A stretch of DNA of 64,000 nucleotides from Planococcus lenghuensis (GTDB taxonomy: Bacteria > Bacillota > Bacilli > Bacillales_A > Planococcaceae), in the NCBI RefSeq assembly GCF_001999905.1, contig NZ_CP019640.1, positions 214,501 to 278,500 of the forward strand. Reading direction: 5' to 3'. Positions 54,236-64,000 of the stretch are shown one piece after another. Within the stretch, counting starts at the first letter, position 1; the number at the start of each line of letters is the position of its first letter. A model generated the notes under the pieces. That model saw nothing but the letters and a program-made list of their open reading frames with translations, was not told where the DNA came from and ran no database searches. The position numbers and the translations under genes are program-made.

Positions 54236-56068
54236 CTACATTGCAGGGGACAGCAGGGTCCAGATCAGTTTCGCTTCTTCCGGTGAACGCGGAGTGACAG
54301 CGGCTGATTTTGGGTAAGGTGCCGCTTCCAGCCGGTTTTTCACGTACTTTTCCACGTATGGATTTTTGTCGACTGCAGTCCGGTACGCTTCCTGGGCCGC
54401 AGCTGAGAAAAAGCCTTTCTTTCGTTCGATCAGCCAGCGGAACCAGGCGTAAAAGGCGTTATCGGTATGCGTTTCATCGTAGTGGTCAATCAGACTTTCT
54501 GCATCTTCCACCCGACCAAGTGCCAAGAGAGAGGAGATGGCCGGATATCGCACACCTTGGTGATCGCCGGGGTTCAGTTGAAGAACCTCATAAAATCCAT
54601 TGAATGCATCAGCGGTCTCCCCGTTTTCCCAGTGGTGAAGCCCCAGCAAAAACAATGCGCGCAAATACGGCCGATTCGTTACGTACAGCCAGGCAACATC
54701 CATTTCAGGTTCAAAATCACCCTGCGCTTCTGTAACTGCCTGCTTGAGAAGCTGCTGCCGCTTTGCCGGGTCGGTTTCCTGCTCTGCAGCGAAGAGAAGA
54801 CCATCAGGGTTATCGGGATCCAGACGGCGCACAGTCTCTGCCTGTTCTATCCGTTCTGTTTCCGTTTCAGTCTGGTAAGTCTCATAGGCTGTTTTCTGTG
54901 CCTGTTCCGCTTCTGTCTTCGGTTCGTAAGGCACATCGCGATAATAATCGATCTGCCGCTGCAGGGCATTTTCATTCGAGATGGACAGATCTTTCAGATG
55001 CATCAGCAGCTGCCAGTTGCGGTACTCATCGGTTTTCGGATCGGTACCGACCTCGAAAGCATAGACCGCTTCTTTTTCATGCCCGGCCATCGTCCAGTCA
55101 TAAAATTGCTGAAGGGATTCAGCGAAACGGAGCACTGCGTCCGGGTTTTCAGCGAACCGTTCCGCTGTTTCTTCCGGTGTCCAAGCCAGCGGAAGAAGTC
55201 TCTGGTTGATGCCGAATTGAATACCTCCGGCAACGGCGGCTTCCGGCACCCCGGCTTCGTGTTCCAGGAAATGAAAGAACGTTTCCATAAGATCGTCGCT
55301 CTTTACATCGGCATCGATAAGTGCCCATTCCAATGTTTCGGCTGCTTTCAGCACATCGGATGATGCCTGACCGGCAGCGCGGGAATCATTGCCGAACAGC
55401 TGATAGACAGCAATCAGATCCGGCTGTGCCGCTGTGGGTCTATCGCCAAGTCGCTGCAGCTGATCAAGTGCATCCTGGGTGGGCTTTTCCGCAATAACCA
55501 CACTATTGAGCGGCATGATGAAATTATCTCCGTAACGGATATCCCGCACGAAAAATCCAAGTGCAATGCTGTCTGCCACTGCCGGAAAGGCCTCGTTGAC
55601 AAGGGCCGTATGCTGAATGCCGGTCCGGATGTCCCGCACAGTCGCCTGATAATTTTCGATGGCTGTGATTTCCCCGGCAATGAATAGCGGATTAAGCCAG
55701 CCGGCCAAGAGCTGCTTTTGCTGCCGGCGGTCCGCCCGTTCCAGTTGCCCCTGGATGAATTCATTCCAAATATCCGCCCGTTCCGAGAAAAAGAATAAAT
55801 CACCGATCACAGATGCCGCTTTGTCTTCTCCGTGAAGCGGGACAAGCAAGTCTTCGGTTTTGTTTTTCCATGTGAGCAGTTCCTTTTGCTGGGAAGGGCG
55901 CGGATGGTTTTCGAAAAAGTCCTGGAGGATGCCCCGGAGTGCCTGGTCAATTTCTTCATTCACCCGGTCGGCAGCATTGTTCTGACCGCAGCATTTCTTG
56001 TACTTCTTACCGCTGCCGCACGGACATGGATCGTTGCGGCCGATATTGCCTGCAGTAAGTCGCGTCAT
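54236..56068 (-). CDS. SEC-C metal-binding domain protein
   Basis: The 610-residue protein starts with a SEC-C zinc motif ([19 protein letters not shown], residues 10-28), known from the SecA C-terminus and YecA. The rest is helical, with TPR-like stretches toward the end ([20 protein letters not shown]). It may bind protein partners; function unknown. The ATG overlaps the stop of the hemerythrin-like gene (ATGA). Confidence 0.75.
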   Translation of the reverse strand: MTRLTAGNIGRNDPCPCGSGKKYKKCCGQNNAADRVNEEIDQALRGILQDFFENHPRPSQQKELLTWKNKTEDLLVPLHGEDKAASVIGDLFFFSERADIWNEFIQGQLERADRRQQKQLLAGWLNPLFIAGEITAIENYQATVRDIRTGIQHTALVNEAFPAVADSIALGFFVRDIRYGDNFIMPLNSVVIAEKPTQDALDQLQRLGDRPTAAQPDLIAVYQLFGNDSRAAGQASSDVLKAAETLEWALIDADVKSDDLMETFFHFLEHEAGVPEAAVAGGIQFGINQRLLPLAWTPEETAERFAENPDAVLRFAESLQQFYDWTMAGHEKEAVYAFEVGTDPKTDEYRNWQLLMHLKDLSISNENALQRQIDYYRDVPYEPKTEAEQAQKTAYETYQTETETERIEQAETVRRLDPDNPDGLLFAAEQETDPAKRQQLLKQAVTEAQGDFEPEMDVAWLYVTNRPYLRALFLLGLHHWENGETADAFNGFYEVLQLNPGDHQGVRYPAISSLLALGRVEDAESLIDHYDETHTDNAFYAWFRWLIERKKGFFSAAAQEAYRTAVDKNPYVEKYVKNRLEAAPYPKSAAVTPRSPEEAKLIWTLLSPAM

Positions 56069-56496
56069 TGGCCAGGCTCCTCGAGCAGGATCCGTTCTTC
56101 ATCTCTGCTGTGGATGGCATTGACTGTGATGAGTGCGTGGAACTGGTGCAGCACATCAGGTGTCACGCCTTCTTTGGCTAATTTTTCTTTTACGTCCTCG
56201 ACGATGATCCGCATGATGTCGTGGTCACGCGTCAATTGAATGACAGCATCTTTCAATTCAGGATGCTGCTCGGCCATCTCCAGGTAAAACCCTTCCTCTT
56301 CTGCCTGTGCATGACTCAAAATCCGTGTCTCCCAATAATCGATCAAATGCTCGGCGGCTTGTTTTGCCACTTCATACTCTTTTGCTGCAAGCAATTCCTC
56401 GACTTCTTCCGTTTTATCAATCGCACCCGACCGGCCGCCTTCATGGATGGCGTGGTGGGCATGGAGTTGTTTAAGTGATGGTCCTGATCCTGCCAT
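56065..56496 (-). CDS. Hemerythrin HHE domain protein
   Basis: The 143-residue four-helix protein has the metal-ligand histidines in [33 protein letters not shown] and [16 protein letters not shown], fitting a di-iron site for oxygen or NO sensing or storage. It is divergent to the Fe-S repair gene, sharing a 168-base region, and co-transcribed with the SEC-C gene. Confidence 0.8.
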   Translation of the reverse strand: MAGSGPSLKQLHAHHAIHEGGRSGAIDKTEEVEELLAAKEYEVAKQAAEHLIDYWETRILSHAQAEEEGFYLEMAEQHPELKDAVIQLTRDHDIMRIIVEDVKEKLAKEGVTPDVLHQFHALITVNAIHSRDEERILLEEPGQ

Positions 56497-56564
56497 GATT
56501 CCTCATCCTTTCTTTTGCCATCAGTATAACATGAGACAACCGGGAGAATTCCCCGTATAGGCTA

Positions 56565-56578
56565 TTCCCAATAGAGAA
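56565..56578. promoter_or_regulatory. Palindrome TTCCCAATAGAGAA upstream of scdA
   Basis: A near-palindrome (TTCCC-N4-GAGAA), 86 bases before the scdA start. The same pattern stands at a similar distance before narG. Candidate operator of a nitrate/NO or oxygen regulator. Confidence 0.4.
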
Positions 56579-56664
56579 ACAGGGAAGTCCCTCATTGGTC
56601 GGGTGATGCAACAGGCATACACTGAAATTGGCAATACAAATCCCATATCTGGAGGAATCAGAAG

Positions 56665-57363
56665 ATGAACCAGTTAACATTGGATACCACTGTCGCTAAT
56701 ATCGTAATGGAAGTTCCACAAACAGGAGACTTGTTCCGCAGTCTACGGATCGACTTTTGCTGCGGCGGGAAAATTCCGCTCCGTGAAGCGGCGTTGAACC
56801 GGAATCTTGACGGGGAAGAGGTGCTGCTGCGAGTTCGCGAAGTTGCTGAAAAACAATTACAGCATGAGCAAAAACGGCCTTCATCATTTGAACCGGCGGA
56901 ACTCATCCTGCATATCCAGGATAAATACCATTCGAAAATCCGGGACGAACTGCCGCTTTTGGCGCCATACGTAACCAAGCTCGCACGCGTCCACGGTGAG
57001 AAATATCCATACGTATTACGGGTCCGTGAAATTTACCTGGACTTGAAGCGGGAGTTGACCGATCATACGGACGACGAAGATCAGAATGTTTTTCCGCTGA
57101 TCAACGCATTCTTCGCTAATCCTTCCGCTGAAACAAGCAAAGCGTTGAAGCCGCATCTGGAAGAGCTGGAAGAAGAGCATGAGAATGCCGGAAAGCTGCT
57201 GAAAGAACTGCGCGAAATCACAAACGGCTTCGAACCGCCGTCAGACGCCTGCGGAACACACCGGCTGGTGATTCAGCGGCTCAGAGAACTGGAAGGGGAC
57301 ACATTCGACCATATCCATCTCGAAAATAATATCCTGTTCGATCGGGCGCGTCAGGCAATCTGA
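56665..57363 (+). CDS. scdA: Iron-sulfur cluster repair di-iron protein ScdA/RIC
   Basis: The 232-residue protein has an N-terminal ScdA_N domain (FRSLRIDFCCGGKIPLREAA with the CC pair) and a hemerythrin-like domain with histidines in LILHIQDKYHSKI, LARVHGEKY, LTDHTDDEDQ, LEEEHENAG and FDHIHLEN. It repairs Fe-S clusters damaged by NO or peroxide. GGAGG lies before the ATG. Its place beside modABC and nar suggests protection during nitrate respiration. Confidence 0.88.
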   Translation: MNQLTLDTTVANIVMEVPQTGDLFRSLRIDFCCGGKIPLREAALNRNLDGEEVLLRVREVAEKQLQHEQKRPSSFEPAELILHIQDKYHSKIRDELPLLAPYVTKLARVHGEKYPYVLRVREIYLDLKRELTDHTDDEDQNVFPLINAFFANPSAETSKALKPHLEELEEEHENAGKLLKELREITNGFEPPSDACGTHRLVIQRLRELEGDTFDHIHLENNILFDRARQAI

Positions 57364-57365
57364 TG

Positions 57366-57416
57366 CAAAGGAGCCGCTTTCCTTGTCAATTCCTGTTGAC
57401 AATGGGGAGCGGCTCC
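57366..57416 (+). terminator. Hairpin terminator
   Basis: AGGAGCCGCT pairs with AGCGGCTCCC, with an inner TTGTCAA/TTGACAA stem. Confidence 0.6.
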
Positions 57417-57449
57417 CCTACGTTTATCAATATGAGGAGATGGAATTAA

Positions 57450-58226
57450 GTGAAGAAAACAATCCTTTTATTGATAAGCGCAGCCATGATGCTCTCGGCA
57501 TGTACAGTTGAAACCGATAGTAGTGGGGGGACTCTCCGGATTTCTGCAGCTTCAAGTCTTGCAGAAGTGATGACAGCTCTTGAAGCGGAATGGCAAGCCG
57601 AATATCCGGATACAGAGCTGATGATCAGTTATGGGTCGTCAAGCAAGCTGCGCAGCCAAATTGAGCAGGGAGCGCCGGCTGATTTATTTTTATCCGCCAG
57701 TGAAGCGGATGCCATAAAATTGACAGAAGCAGGATTGCTTGAAGAGGAAACAGTGGTTCCGTTCGCTGCCAACCGCCTTGTGCTGGCTTCCCGAAATGAT
57801 TCCGGTTATTCAGGTACGTTGGAAGAATTGTTCGCTGCGACTGATGAAAAGATTGCGATCGGTGAGCCGGAAAGCGTGCCGCTCGGGCGTTACACGAAGA
57901 AAATCCTTGAGGAACTCGGGCTTTGGGCAGGGCTGGATGGACAGCTTGTATACGCCAAAGACGCCCGCCAAGTGCTGACGTATACAGAAAGCGGCAATGC
58001 GGCGCTTGGAATCGTCTATTCCTCGGATGCATTCCGTTCAGACAAGGTGGACATATTGGTTGAACTGCCGGAAGGCACGGAGTCGATTGTGTACCCGGCT
58101 GGAATTTTGACTGAATCAGCTAATATAGAAGCTGCTGAACGGTTCCTGGATTTTCTGACCGGTGATGAAGGTCAAGGCATTCTCCGGGAATCCGGCTTCC
58201 TGCCAGTTAGCGGTGAAGCATCTTGA
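57450..58226 (+). CDS. modA: Molybdate ABC transporter binding lipoprotein
   Basis: The 258-residue precursor has a lipobox MMLSAC (C18). ISAASSLAEVMTALEAEW, then SYGSSSKLRSQIEQGAPADL and FLSASEAD form the oxyanion site of ModA. It captures molybdate outside the membrane. It starts at GTG with AGGAG upstream and overlaps modB by four bases (TTGA). Confidence 0.92.
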   Translation: MKKTILLLISAAMMLSACTVETDSSGGTLRISAASSLAEVMTALEAEWQAEYPDTELMISYGSSSKLRSQIEQGAPADLFLSASEADAIKLTEAGLLEEETVVPFAANRLVLASRNDSGYSGTLEELFAATDEKIAIGEPESVPLGRYTKKILEELGLWAGLDGQLVYAKDARQVLTYTESGNAALGIVYSSDAFRSDKVDILVELPEGTESIVYPAGILTESANIEAAERFLDFLTGDEGQGILRESGFLPVSGEAS

Positions 58227-58906
58227 TTCCATATGATCTGTCGCCACTTGCATTGTCATTGCGGGTCGCCATCATTTCGACGATCGCTGTTTTCATTATC
58301 GGCGTAATGCTTGCCCGGCTCATGAACAGGCACGAATTTTTCGGAAAAAGCGCTGTGGAAGCACTGATCTTGTTGCCGCTCGTCCTGCCGCCGACAGTCG
58401 TGGGCTTCGGCCTGATCGTATTGTTCGGCCGAAACGGCCCTGCCGGTATCCTGCTGGAAGAGTGGTTCGGTGTACAAGTCATTTTTACTTGGGTCGGGGC
58501 AGTGATCGCTTCGTTCATCGTATCACTGCCGCTCATGTACCAAAGTACGGCGGCCGCTTTTGAAAAAGTGGACCCGCGCTGGGAGAACGTCGCCCGGACA
58601 ATGGGGGTCACCGAATGGCGGATTTTCCGGACCATTACATTTCCGCTTGCCTGGCCGGGTATCCTGGCAGGTCTTGTGCTGGCGTTCGCCCGCGGAATTG
58701 GCGAATTCGGGGCGACGCTAATGATTGCCGGGTATATTCCGGGTGAGACAGAAACCATCCCGCTCGCCATTTATTTCTCCTATGAAGCAGGGGAAATGGA
58801 GCAGGCAACGTTTTGGGTCATTACGGTTTCCGCCCTTGGACTGGCGGCCATCACATGGCTGAATTACTGGCGGCGCCGGCATGCAGGCCGGGCAGGAAAG
58901 GAGTGA
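58223..58906 (+). CDS. modB: Molybdate ABC transporter permease
   Basis: The 227-residue membrane protein has about five to six spans and the ABC coupling motif GVTEWRIFRTITFPLAWPGI. ARGIGEFGATLMIAGYIPGE is typical of ModB. It starts at TTG 58223, coupled to modA. The modC gene begins four bases after its stop. Confidence 0.9.
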   Translation: MIPYDLSPLALSLRVAIISTIAVFIIGVMLARLMNRHEFFGKSAVEALILLPLVLPPTVVGFGLIVLFGRNGPAGILLEEWFGVQVIFTWVGAVIASFIVSLPLMYQSTAAAFEKVDPRWENVARTMGVTEWRIFRTITFPLAWPGILAGLVLAFARGIGEFGATLMIAGYIPGETETIPLAIYFSYEAGEMEQATFWVITVSALGLAAITWLNYWRRRHAGRAGKE

Positions 58907-58910
58907 GGGA

Positions 58911-59558
58911 ATGCTGGAACTCGACTTCCGTAAACAATTAAAGCATTTTGAACTGCAGGCAGCCTTGGAATTGAGCTCAGAGATCATGGCAATCGTCGGT
59001 CCCTCGGGCTCAGGGAAAACGACATTGCTGAACAGCATCGCCGGTATTGCGCAACCGGACAGCGGATCCATCCGGCTGAATGGCAGAATTTTTTTTGAAA
59101 CGAACCGGAAACCTTTAAAAATTCAAAACCGGCGGATCGGTTACTTGTTCCAGGACTATGCCTTGTTTCCGCATATGACCGCCCGGCAAAATATTTTCTT
59201 CGGCGTTGGCCGTCAGGCGGATACATCGCACATTACAGAACTGACGGAACTTCTTGGCATCGCGGAATTGCTCAATAATTATCCCCACCAGATTTCAGGC
59301 GGTGAAAAGCAGCGGGTGGCACTGGCCCGTGCGCTCGCAGCCCAGCCGGAACTGCTTTTGCTGGATGAACCGTTCTCTGCACTGGATGATGAAACGCGGA
59401 ATAATTGCCAGCAGCAGCTTGTCCGCATTCATCGTCTTTGGAAGATCCCGGTTATGTTTGTGACCCACAGCCGCCAGGAAGCGGCTAAACTTGCGGACCG
59501 CATCGTGCAGGTGGACCGGGGGCAGTTAACAGTATTGGCTATGGAATCTTCTATATGA
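58911..59558 (+). CDS. modC: Molybdate ABC transporter ATPase
   Basis: The 215-residue ATPase has Walker A GPSGSGKTT, the Q loop GYLFQDYALFPHM, signature ISGGEKQRVALARAL and Walker B LLLLDEP, with the H loop VTHSRQEA. It lacks the C-terminal molybdate-binding TOBE domain common in ModC, so it is a short form. I chose ATG 58911 behind AAGGAG. Molybdenum supply serves the nitrate reductase downstream. Confidence 0.88.
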   Translation: MLELDFRKQLKHFELQAALELSSEIMAIVGPSGSGKTTLLNSIAGIAQPDSGSIRLNGRIFFETNRKPLKIQNRRIGYLFQDYALFPHMTARQNIFFGVGRQADTSHITELTELLGIAELLNNYPHQISGGEKQRVALARALAAQPELLLLDEPFSALDDETRNNCQQQLVRIHRLWKIPVMFVTHSRQEAAKLADRIVQVDRGQLTVLAMESSI

Positions 59559-59621
59559 AAAACTATCTTAAAATGTCTCTGTTGAACTTCCGCAGAACAG
59601 CTTCATTTTCCGGTCCACAGT

Positions 59622-59673
59622 AAAGGGGCTGTCCCAAAGGGTCATGAAAAATGACCTCGAGGGGCAGCCTTCT
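59622..59673 (+). terminator. Long terminator hairpin after modC
   Basis: AAGGGGCTGTCCC...AGGGTCA pairs with TGACCTCGAGGGGCAGCCTT with mismatches, followed by CTTTCT. Sequences of this GGGGCTGTCCC type recur in Bacillota as mobile terminators. Confidence 0.6.
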
Positions 59674-59805
59674 TTCTATTCGTAAAGAAGTGGCTGGGGT
59701 TCGGCCCGGCGAAGGAGTTTCCGCTGTTTGCTCCTTGTTTTTACAGTAAAAAATCAACAGTATTCTTTAACAAAGCCATATGAAACGAATCTCTTCATGA
59801 AGAAC

Positions 59806-59844
59806 AAGGCTTTCCTTTTCACAGAAAAGGAAGGCCTTTTTTAA
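59806..59844 (+). terminator. Second intrinsic terminator
   Basis: AAGGCTTTCCTTTTC pairs with GAAAAGGAAGGCCTT, followed by TTTTT. The rest of 59674-59938 holds no gene. Confidence 0.8.
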
Positions 59845-59938
59845 TTGGCTCGGAATGTGGATGAATAATTCCTTGTCCCGCGTCAATAAATCAGACGGAA
59901 TTTACAGAACGAGGGATTTCCCCCGGTTCAATAGGACA

Positions 59939-59952
59939 TTCCCTAATGGGAA
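59939..59952. promoter_or_regulatory. Palindrome TTCCCTAATGGGAA upstream of narG
   Basis: A perfect 5-bp dyad with four-base spacer, 94 bases before the start codon. It resembles the site before scdA. Confidence 0.45.
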
Positions 59953-60046
59953 GAATTTGCTGCTGCCCGCATAATAAGAATCAGAATCCGATAACTTACT
60001 GGAATTTATTGTGCCTGTATTTCACTAAAGGAGTGTTTTAAAGCAT

Positions 60047-63000
60047 ATGGAAACTAAACGAAAAAATAAACGCGGTCTTAATTTCTTTAAACCGATTGAA
60101 AGCTACTCCGGCAGTTGGTCCATTCTTGAAGAGAAGAACAGAGACTGGGAAAACATGTATCGCCAACGCTGGTCGCACGATAAAGTTGTCCGTACGACGC
60201 ACGGTGTAAACTGCACCGGTTCCTGCAGCTGGAAAGTATTTGTGAAAAACGGCATCATCACATGGGAAAACCAACAGATCGATTATCCGTCATGCGGACC
60301 GGATATGCCGGAATTCGAACCGCGCGGCTGTCCGCGTGGCGCGACGTTCTCCTGGTACGAATACAGCCCGCTCCGTGTGAAATATCCCTATATGCGCGGT
60401 AAATTATGGCGCCTATGGCAAGCAGCCATCACGGAAAATCCGAACCCTGTCGAAGCCTGGGCAAGCATCGTGGAAGATCCTGAAAAAGCGAAAATCTACA
60501 AGCAGGCACGCGGAAAAGGCGGCCACGTGCGCGTCGGCTGGGACGAAGCGCTCAAGCTGATTTCAGCTCAGCTTATTTACACGATCCGCAAATACGGCCC
60601 AGACCGTATTGCCGGCTTTACACCGATTCCGGCGATGTCGATGATTTCCTATGCATCAGGCGCCCGGTTCATTTCCCTCATGGGTGGCGAGATGCTGAGT
60701 TTTTATGACTGGTACGCTGACCTTCCGCCTGCTTCTCCGCAAATCTGGGGCGAGCAGACAGATGTTCCGGAATCATCCGACTGGTATAACGCCGGCTATT
60801 TGATGATGTGGGGCTCGAATGTGCCGCTTACCCGGACACCGGATGCCCACTTTATGACGGAAGTTCGCTATAAGGGAACAAAAGTCGTATCGGTTGCACC
60901 TGACCTCGCGGAAAACGTGAAGTTCGCCGATAACTGGCTCGCACCGAATCCGGGGACGGATGCAGCGCTTGCCCAGGCGATGACGCATGTCATTCTCGAT
61001 GAGTTCTACCATAAACGGAAAGAACAAATGTTCATCAATTATGCAAAGCAGTTTACAGATATGCCATTCATGATCATGCTCGATCCGCATGAAGACAGCC
61101 TGAAAGGCGGGCGTTTCCTGCGTGCAAGCGATTTTGGGGATGCCACCGAGCATTCAGACTGGAAACCGGTCATTTTCGACGAAGCAGCGAACGGGCTCAT
61201 CGTCCCGAACGGCACAATGGGCCAGCGCTGGGAACAGGAAAAGAAATGGAACCTGATTCTCGAAAATGAAGACGGAACGAAAGTGGAACCGGCCCTGTCT
61301 GTCGAAGGGCACGGCGAAGAATGGCTGGAAGTTGTTTTCCCTTACTTCGACAACAGTGGAAACGGCGTATTTAAACGGATCATCCCGGCGCGGAAAGTAC
61401 GTCTGGCTGATGGCACGGAACGCTATGTAGCCACGGTTTACGATTTGATGATGAGCCAATACGGCATCGCGCGCGTCGACAGCCCATACAACGCAAAAGG
61501 CTACGACGATGCAGATTCCCTCTATACACCTGCCTGGCAGGAAAAAATCACAACCGTCAAAGCATCGGTTGTAACACAGATTGCACGTGAGTTCGCACAG
61601 AATTCTCTTGATACAGACGGCCGTTCCATGATCATCATGGGCGCCGGCATCAACCACTGGTTCAATAGCGACACGATTTACCGGTCAATTTTGAACCTCG
61701 TCATTCTGACAGCATCGCAAGGCGTCAACGGCGGGGCTGGGCGCATTATGTCGGCCAGGAAAAATGCCGGCCGATAGAAGGCTGGTCAACAGTCGCATTC
61801 GCAAAAGACTGGCAGGGACCTGCCCGGTTGCAGAACGGCACCTCGTTCTTCTACTTTGCGACAGAACAATGGCGCTATGAAGAAGGCGGCACGGACTCGC
61901 TGAAGTCACCGACAGGCGGCGACGTCAAGTATCAGCACCCGGCTGATTACAACGTGCTCGCTGCCCGGCTCGGATGGCTCCCATCGTATCCGCAGTTCAA
62001 TAAAAACAGCCTGTTGTTCGCAGAAGAAGCGAAACAGGAAGGCAAAGAAACAAATGAAGAGATCATCCAACATGCATATGAACAAATCAAATCACGCGAA
62101 ACGAAATTCGCGATTGAAGATCCGGGTGCACCGGAAAACTTCCCGCGCTCCCTGTTCATCTGGCGGTCGAATCTGATCTCAAGTTCTGCAAAAGGACAGG
62201 AATACTTCATGAAACACCTGCTCGGCGCATCGGACGCACTTCTGGCAAGACCGAACGAAGATGCGAAACCGGAAGAAATCGTCTGGCGCGAGGATGTGGA
62301 AGGCAAGCTCGACCTCATGGTGGCACTCGATTTCCGGATGACGTCAACACCGATCTATGCGGATATCGTTCTGCCTGCTGCAACGTGGTATGAAAAGACG
62401 GATCTGTCTTCAACAGACATGCATCCATTCGTTCACCCGTTCAATCCGGCAGTGAATCCGCTTTGGGAATCCCGTTCAGACTGGGATATTTACCGCAAGA
62501 TGGCTGAGACCTTCTCGGAAATGGCGAAAACCCACCTTCCGGGCGTCTATAAGGATGTGGTCACCTCACCGTTGGCACACGATACAGCAAGCGAAATTTC
62601 ACAGCCGATGGGGCTCGTGAAGGATTGGGCAAAAGGCGAAATCGAAGCAATCCCAGGCAAGACGATGCCGAATTTGAGCATCGTGGAGCGGGATTACACC
62701 AAAATCCATGACAAGTACATCACGCTTGGACCGAATCTCGCCGTCAGCAAAATCGGGGCGCACGGGGTCAGCTTTCCGGTGAAGGAAGAATACGAGGAAC
62801 TAAAGCGGATCAACGGCGTGTACTATGATGAGACGATCAAGAGCGGCCTCCCGAAAATCCAACAGGCACGCCAAGTGGCAGACGCCATCCTGCATTTATC
62901 TTCTGCGACAAACGGCCGCGTGTCCCAGAAAGCCTATAAGCAGGCGGAAGAGGATTCAGGTGTGCCGCTCATGGATATTTCAGCCGAGCGGGCGGCGGAA

Positions 63001-63732
63001 AAGATCACGTTCCAGAGCATTACAGCGCAACCGCGGGAAGTCATTCCGACACCGGTGTTCAGCGGATCGAATAAATCCGGCCGCCGGTACTCACCGTTTA
63101 CAACGAACATCGAACGGCTCGTGCCATTCCGGACATTGACCGGCCGGCAGCATTTCTACATCGATCATGAAGTGTTCCTGCAGTATGGCGAATCGCTTCC
63201 TGTTTATAAGCCGACATTGCCACCGATGGTATTCGGCGCGCGGGACAAAGAAGTGAAAGGCGGCGTCGATTCGCTCGTGCTCCGTTACCTGACGCCGCAC
63301 GGCAAGTGGAATATCCATTCCACCTACCAGGACAACCAGCACATGCTGACGCTGTTCCGTGGCGGTCCAACCGTCTGGATCAGTAACGAAGACGCAGATG
63401 CCCATGGCATTAACGACAACGACTGGCTTGAAGTGTACAACCGGAATGGGGTTGTCACTGCACGCGCAGTCGTCAGCCACCGGATGCCGAGAGGCACGAT
63501 GTTCATGTATCACGCACAAGATAAGCACATAAACGTACCAGGCTCTGAAATTACAGATACACGCGGCGGCAGTCACAACGCGCCGACCCGCATTCATATG
63601 AAACCGACACAAATGGTCGGCGGATACGCTCAGCTCAGCTATGGATTCAACTACTACGGACCGATCGGAAATCAGCGGGACGAGTACGTGGCGGTCCGCA
63701 AAATGAAGGAGGTCAACTGGCTTGAAGATTAA
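60047..63732 (+). pseudogene. narG: Respiratory nitrate reductase alpha subunit, frameshifted as read
   Basis: Two frames (60047-61736 and from 61738 to 63732) together encode one NarG of 1228 residues, the length of the Bacillus protein. It is the molybdenum subunit that reduces nitrate at the membrane. HGVNCTGSCSWKVFVKNG is the [4Fe-4S] site, YPSCGPDMPEFEPRGCPRGA follows, and the C-terminal cofactor domain includes HGKWNIHSTYQDNQHML. The break is at four G (61733-61736): five would give VNGGGWAHYVGQEKCRPIEG, the expected conserved sequence. Both halves are otherwise intact, so an assembly error or a very recent mutation is likely. Confidence 0.9.
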
Positions 63733-64000
63733 AGCACAAGTTGCAATGGTAATGAATCTAGATAAATGCATCGGCTGCCATACATGCAGTGTTACATGTA
63801 AAACGACGTGGACGAACCGGAAGGGCGCTGAGTATATTTGGTTCAATAATGTTGAGACAAAACCGGGCATCGGCTATCCGAAGCGCTGGGAAGACCAGGA
63901 GCTCTATAAAGGCGGCTGGCAACTGCGCAAAGGGAAGCTGGAACTGAAATCCGGCAATAAATTGTCCAAAGTGGCCCTCGGAAAGATTTTCTACAATCCG
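63722..64000 (+). CDS. narH: Nitrate reductase beta subunit (partial)
   Basis: The first 93 codons of NarH, the Fe-S electron-transfer subunit. It starts at TTG 63722, nine bases after AAGGAGG and overlapping the narG stop by 11 bases. DKCIGCHTCSVTCKTTWTNR is the first ferredoxin-like cluster motif (CxxCxxCxxxC), and GAEYIWFNNVETKPGIGYPK follows as in Bacillus NarH. It runs off the window edge. Confidence 0.93.
   Translation, partial: MKIKAQVAMVMNLDKCIGCHTCSVTCKTTWTNRKGAEYIWFNNVETKPGIGYPKRWEDQELYKGGWQLRKGKLELKSGNKLSKVALGKIFYNP

Noticed and set aside
59622-59673. Remnant of an insertion sequence end (GGGGCTGTCCC hairpin)
   Set aside because: No transposase fragment or target duplication is visible nearby; it fits a terminator better.
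60008-60026. FNR box before narG (TGTG...TCAC)
   Set aside because: Two mismatches in the half sites and a position only about 20 bases before the start codon, too close for an activator site.

Overview
The window reads as a chromosomal segment of a Gram-positive, low-to-moderate-GC Bacillota bacterium, most likely of the Planococcaceae (Planococcus, Sporosarcina or Bhargavaea type). The reasons are Bacillus-style Shine-Dalgarno sites (AAGGAGG), frequent GTG and TTG starts, a guanine riboswitch in front of xpt-pbuX, an S-box, SigB-type promoters and Bacillus-like NarG/NarH. Assignment below family level is not possible from the sequence alone. I see no tRNA, rRNA, CRISPR array, prophage or intact insertion sequence. 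About sixty genes are supported.

Layout. 1-16.5 kb is a mixture of single genes: a secreted M14 carboxypeptidase, a DDAH-type amidinohydrolase, acetyltransferases, a GIY-YIG protein, a thioredoxin-reductase-like flavoprotein, two tandem YwaF-like membrane proteins, a 5'-nucleotidase and GTP cyclohydrolase II. Several genes here are broken: peptidase E, an aminoglycoside-phosphotransferase-like gene, an unrecognised gene at 7.1 kb and an acetyltransferase at 15.2 kb. 16.6-25 kb holds a peptide-binding lipoprotein with an M42 aminopeptidase, an aldo/keto reductase, HemY/CgoX, a gamma carbonic anhydrase and formate-tetrahydrofolate ligase. 25-40 kb holds a GAF-STAS sensor, lrgAB, an acyl-CoA dehydrogenase with its TetR regulator, threonine aldolase, an FMN-dependent hydroxyacid oxidase, D-serine dehydratase, the riboswitch-controlled xpt-pbuX pair, and a YdbM-like dehydrogenase with a flavodoxin.

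40-54 kb holds three tandem YflT-like stress proteins, each with its own SigB-type promoter, a beta-propeller dehydrogenase overlapping a helical protein of unknown role, a CDF transporter with an MBL hydrolase, oligoendopeptidase F, and an unusual 780-base gene-free stretch before an SfnG-like monooxygenase/ATP-grasp pair. 54-64 kb forms a nitrate-respiration module: a hemerythrin-like protein, the Fe-S repair protein ScdA/RIC, modABC for molybdate uptake, then narG and the start of narH.

The most interesting stretch is 51.0-51.75 kb. A near-consensus SigB promoter points into a region with no convincing gene but with four contiguous 16-base repeats and terminal hairpins, which looks like a stress-induced RNA. 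On the opposite strand a complete S-box (SAM) riboswitch with its own promoter and terminator reads toward it, with no sulfur gene downstream. Three otherwise intact genes, including narG, carry single-base frameshifts at or next to G runs. These may be assembly errors rather than biology.
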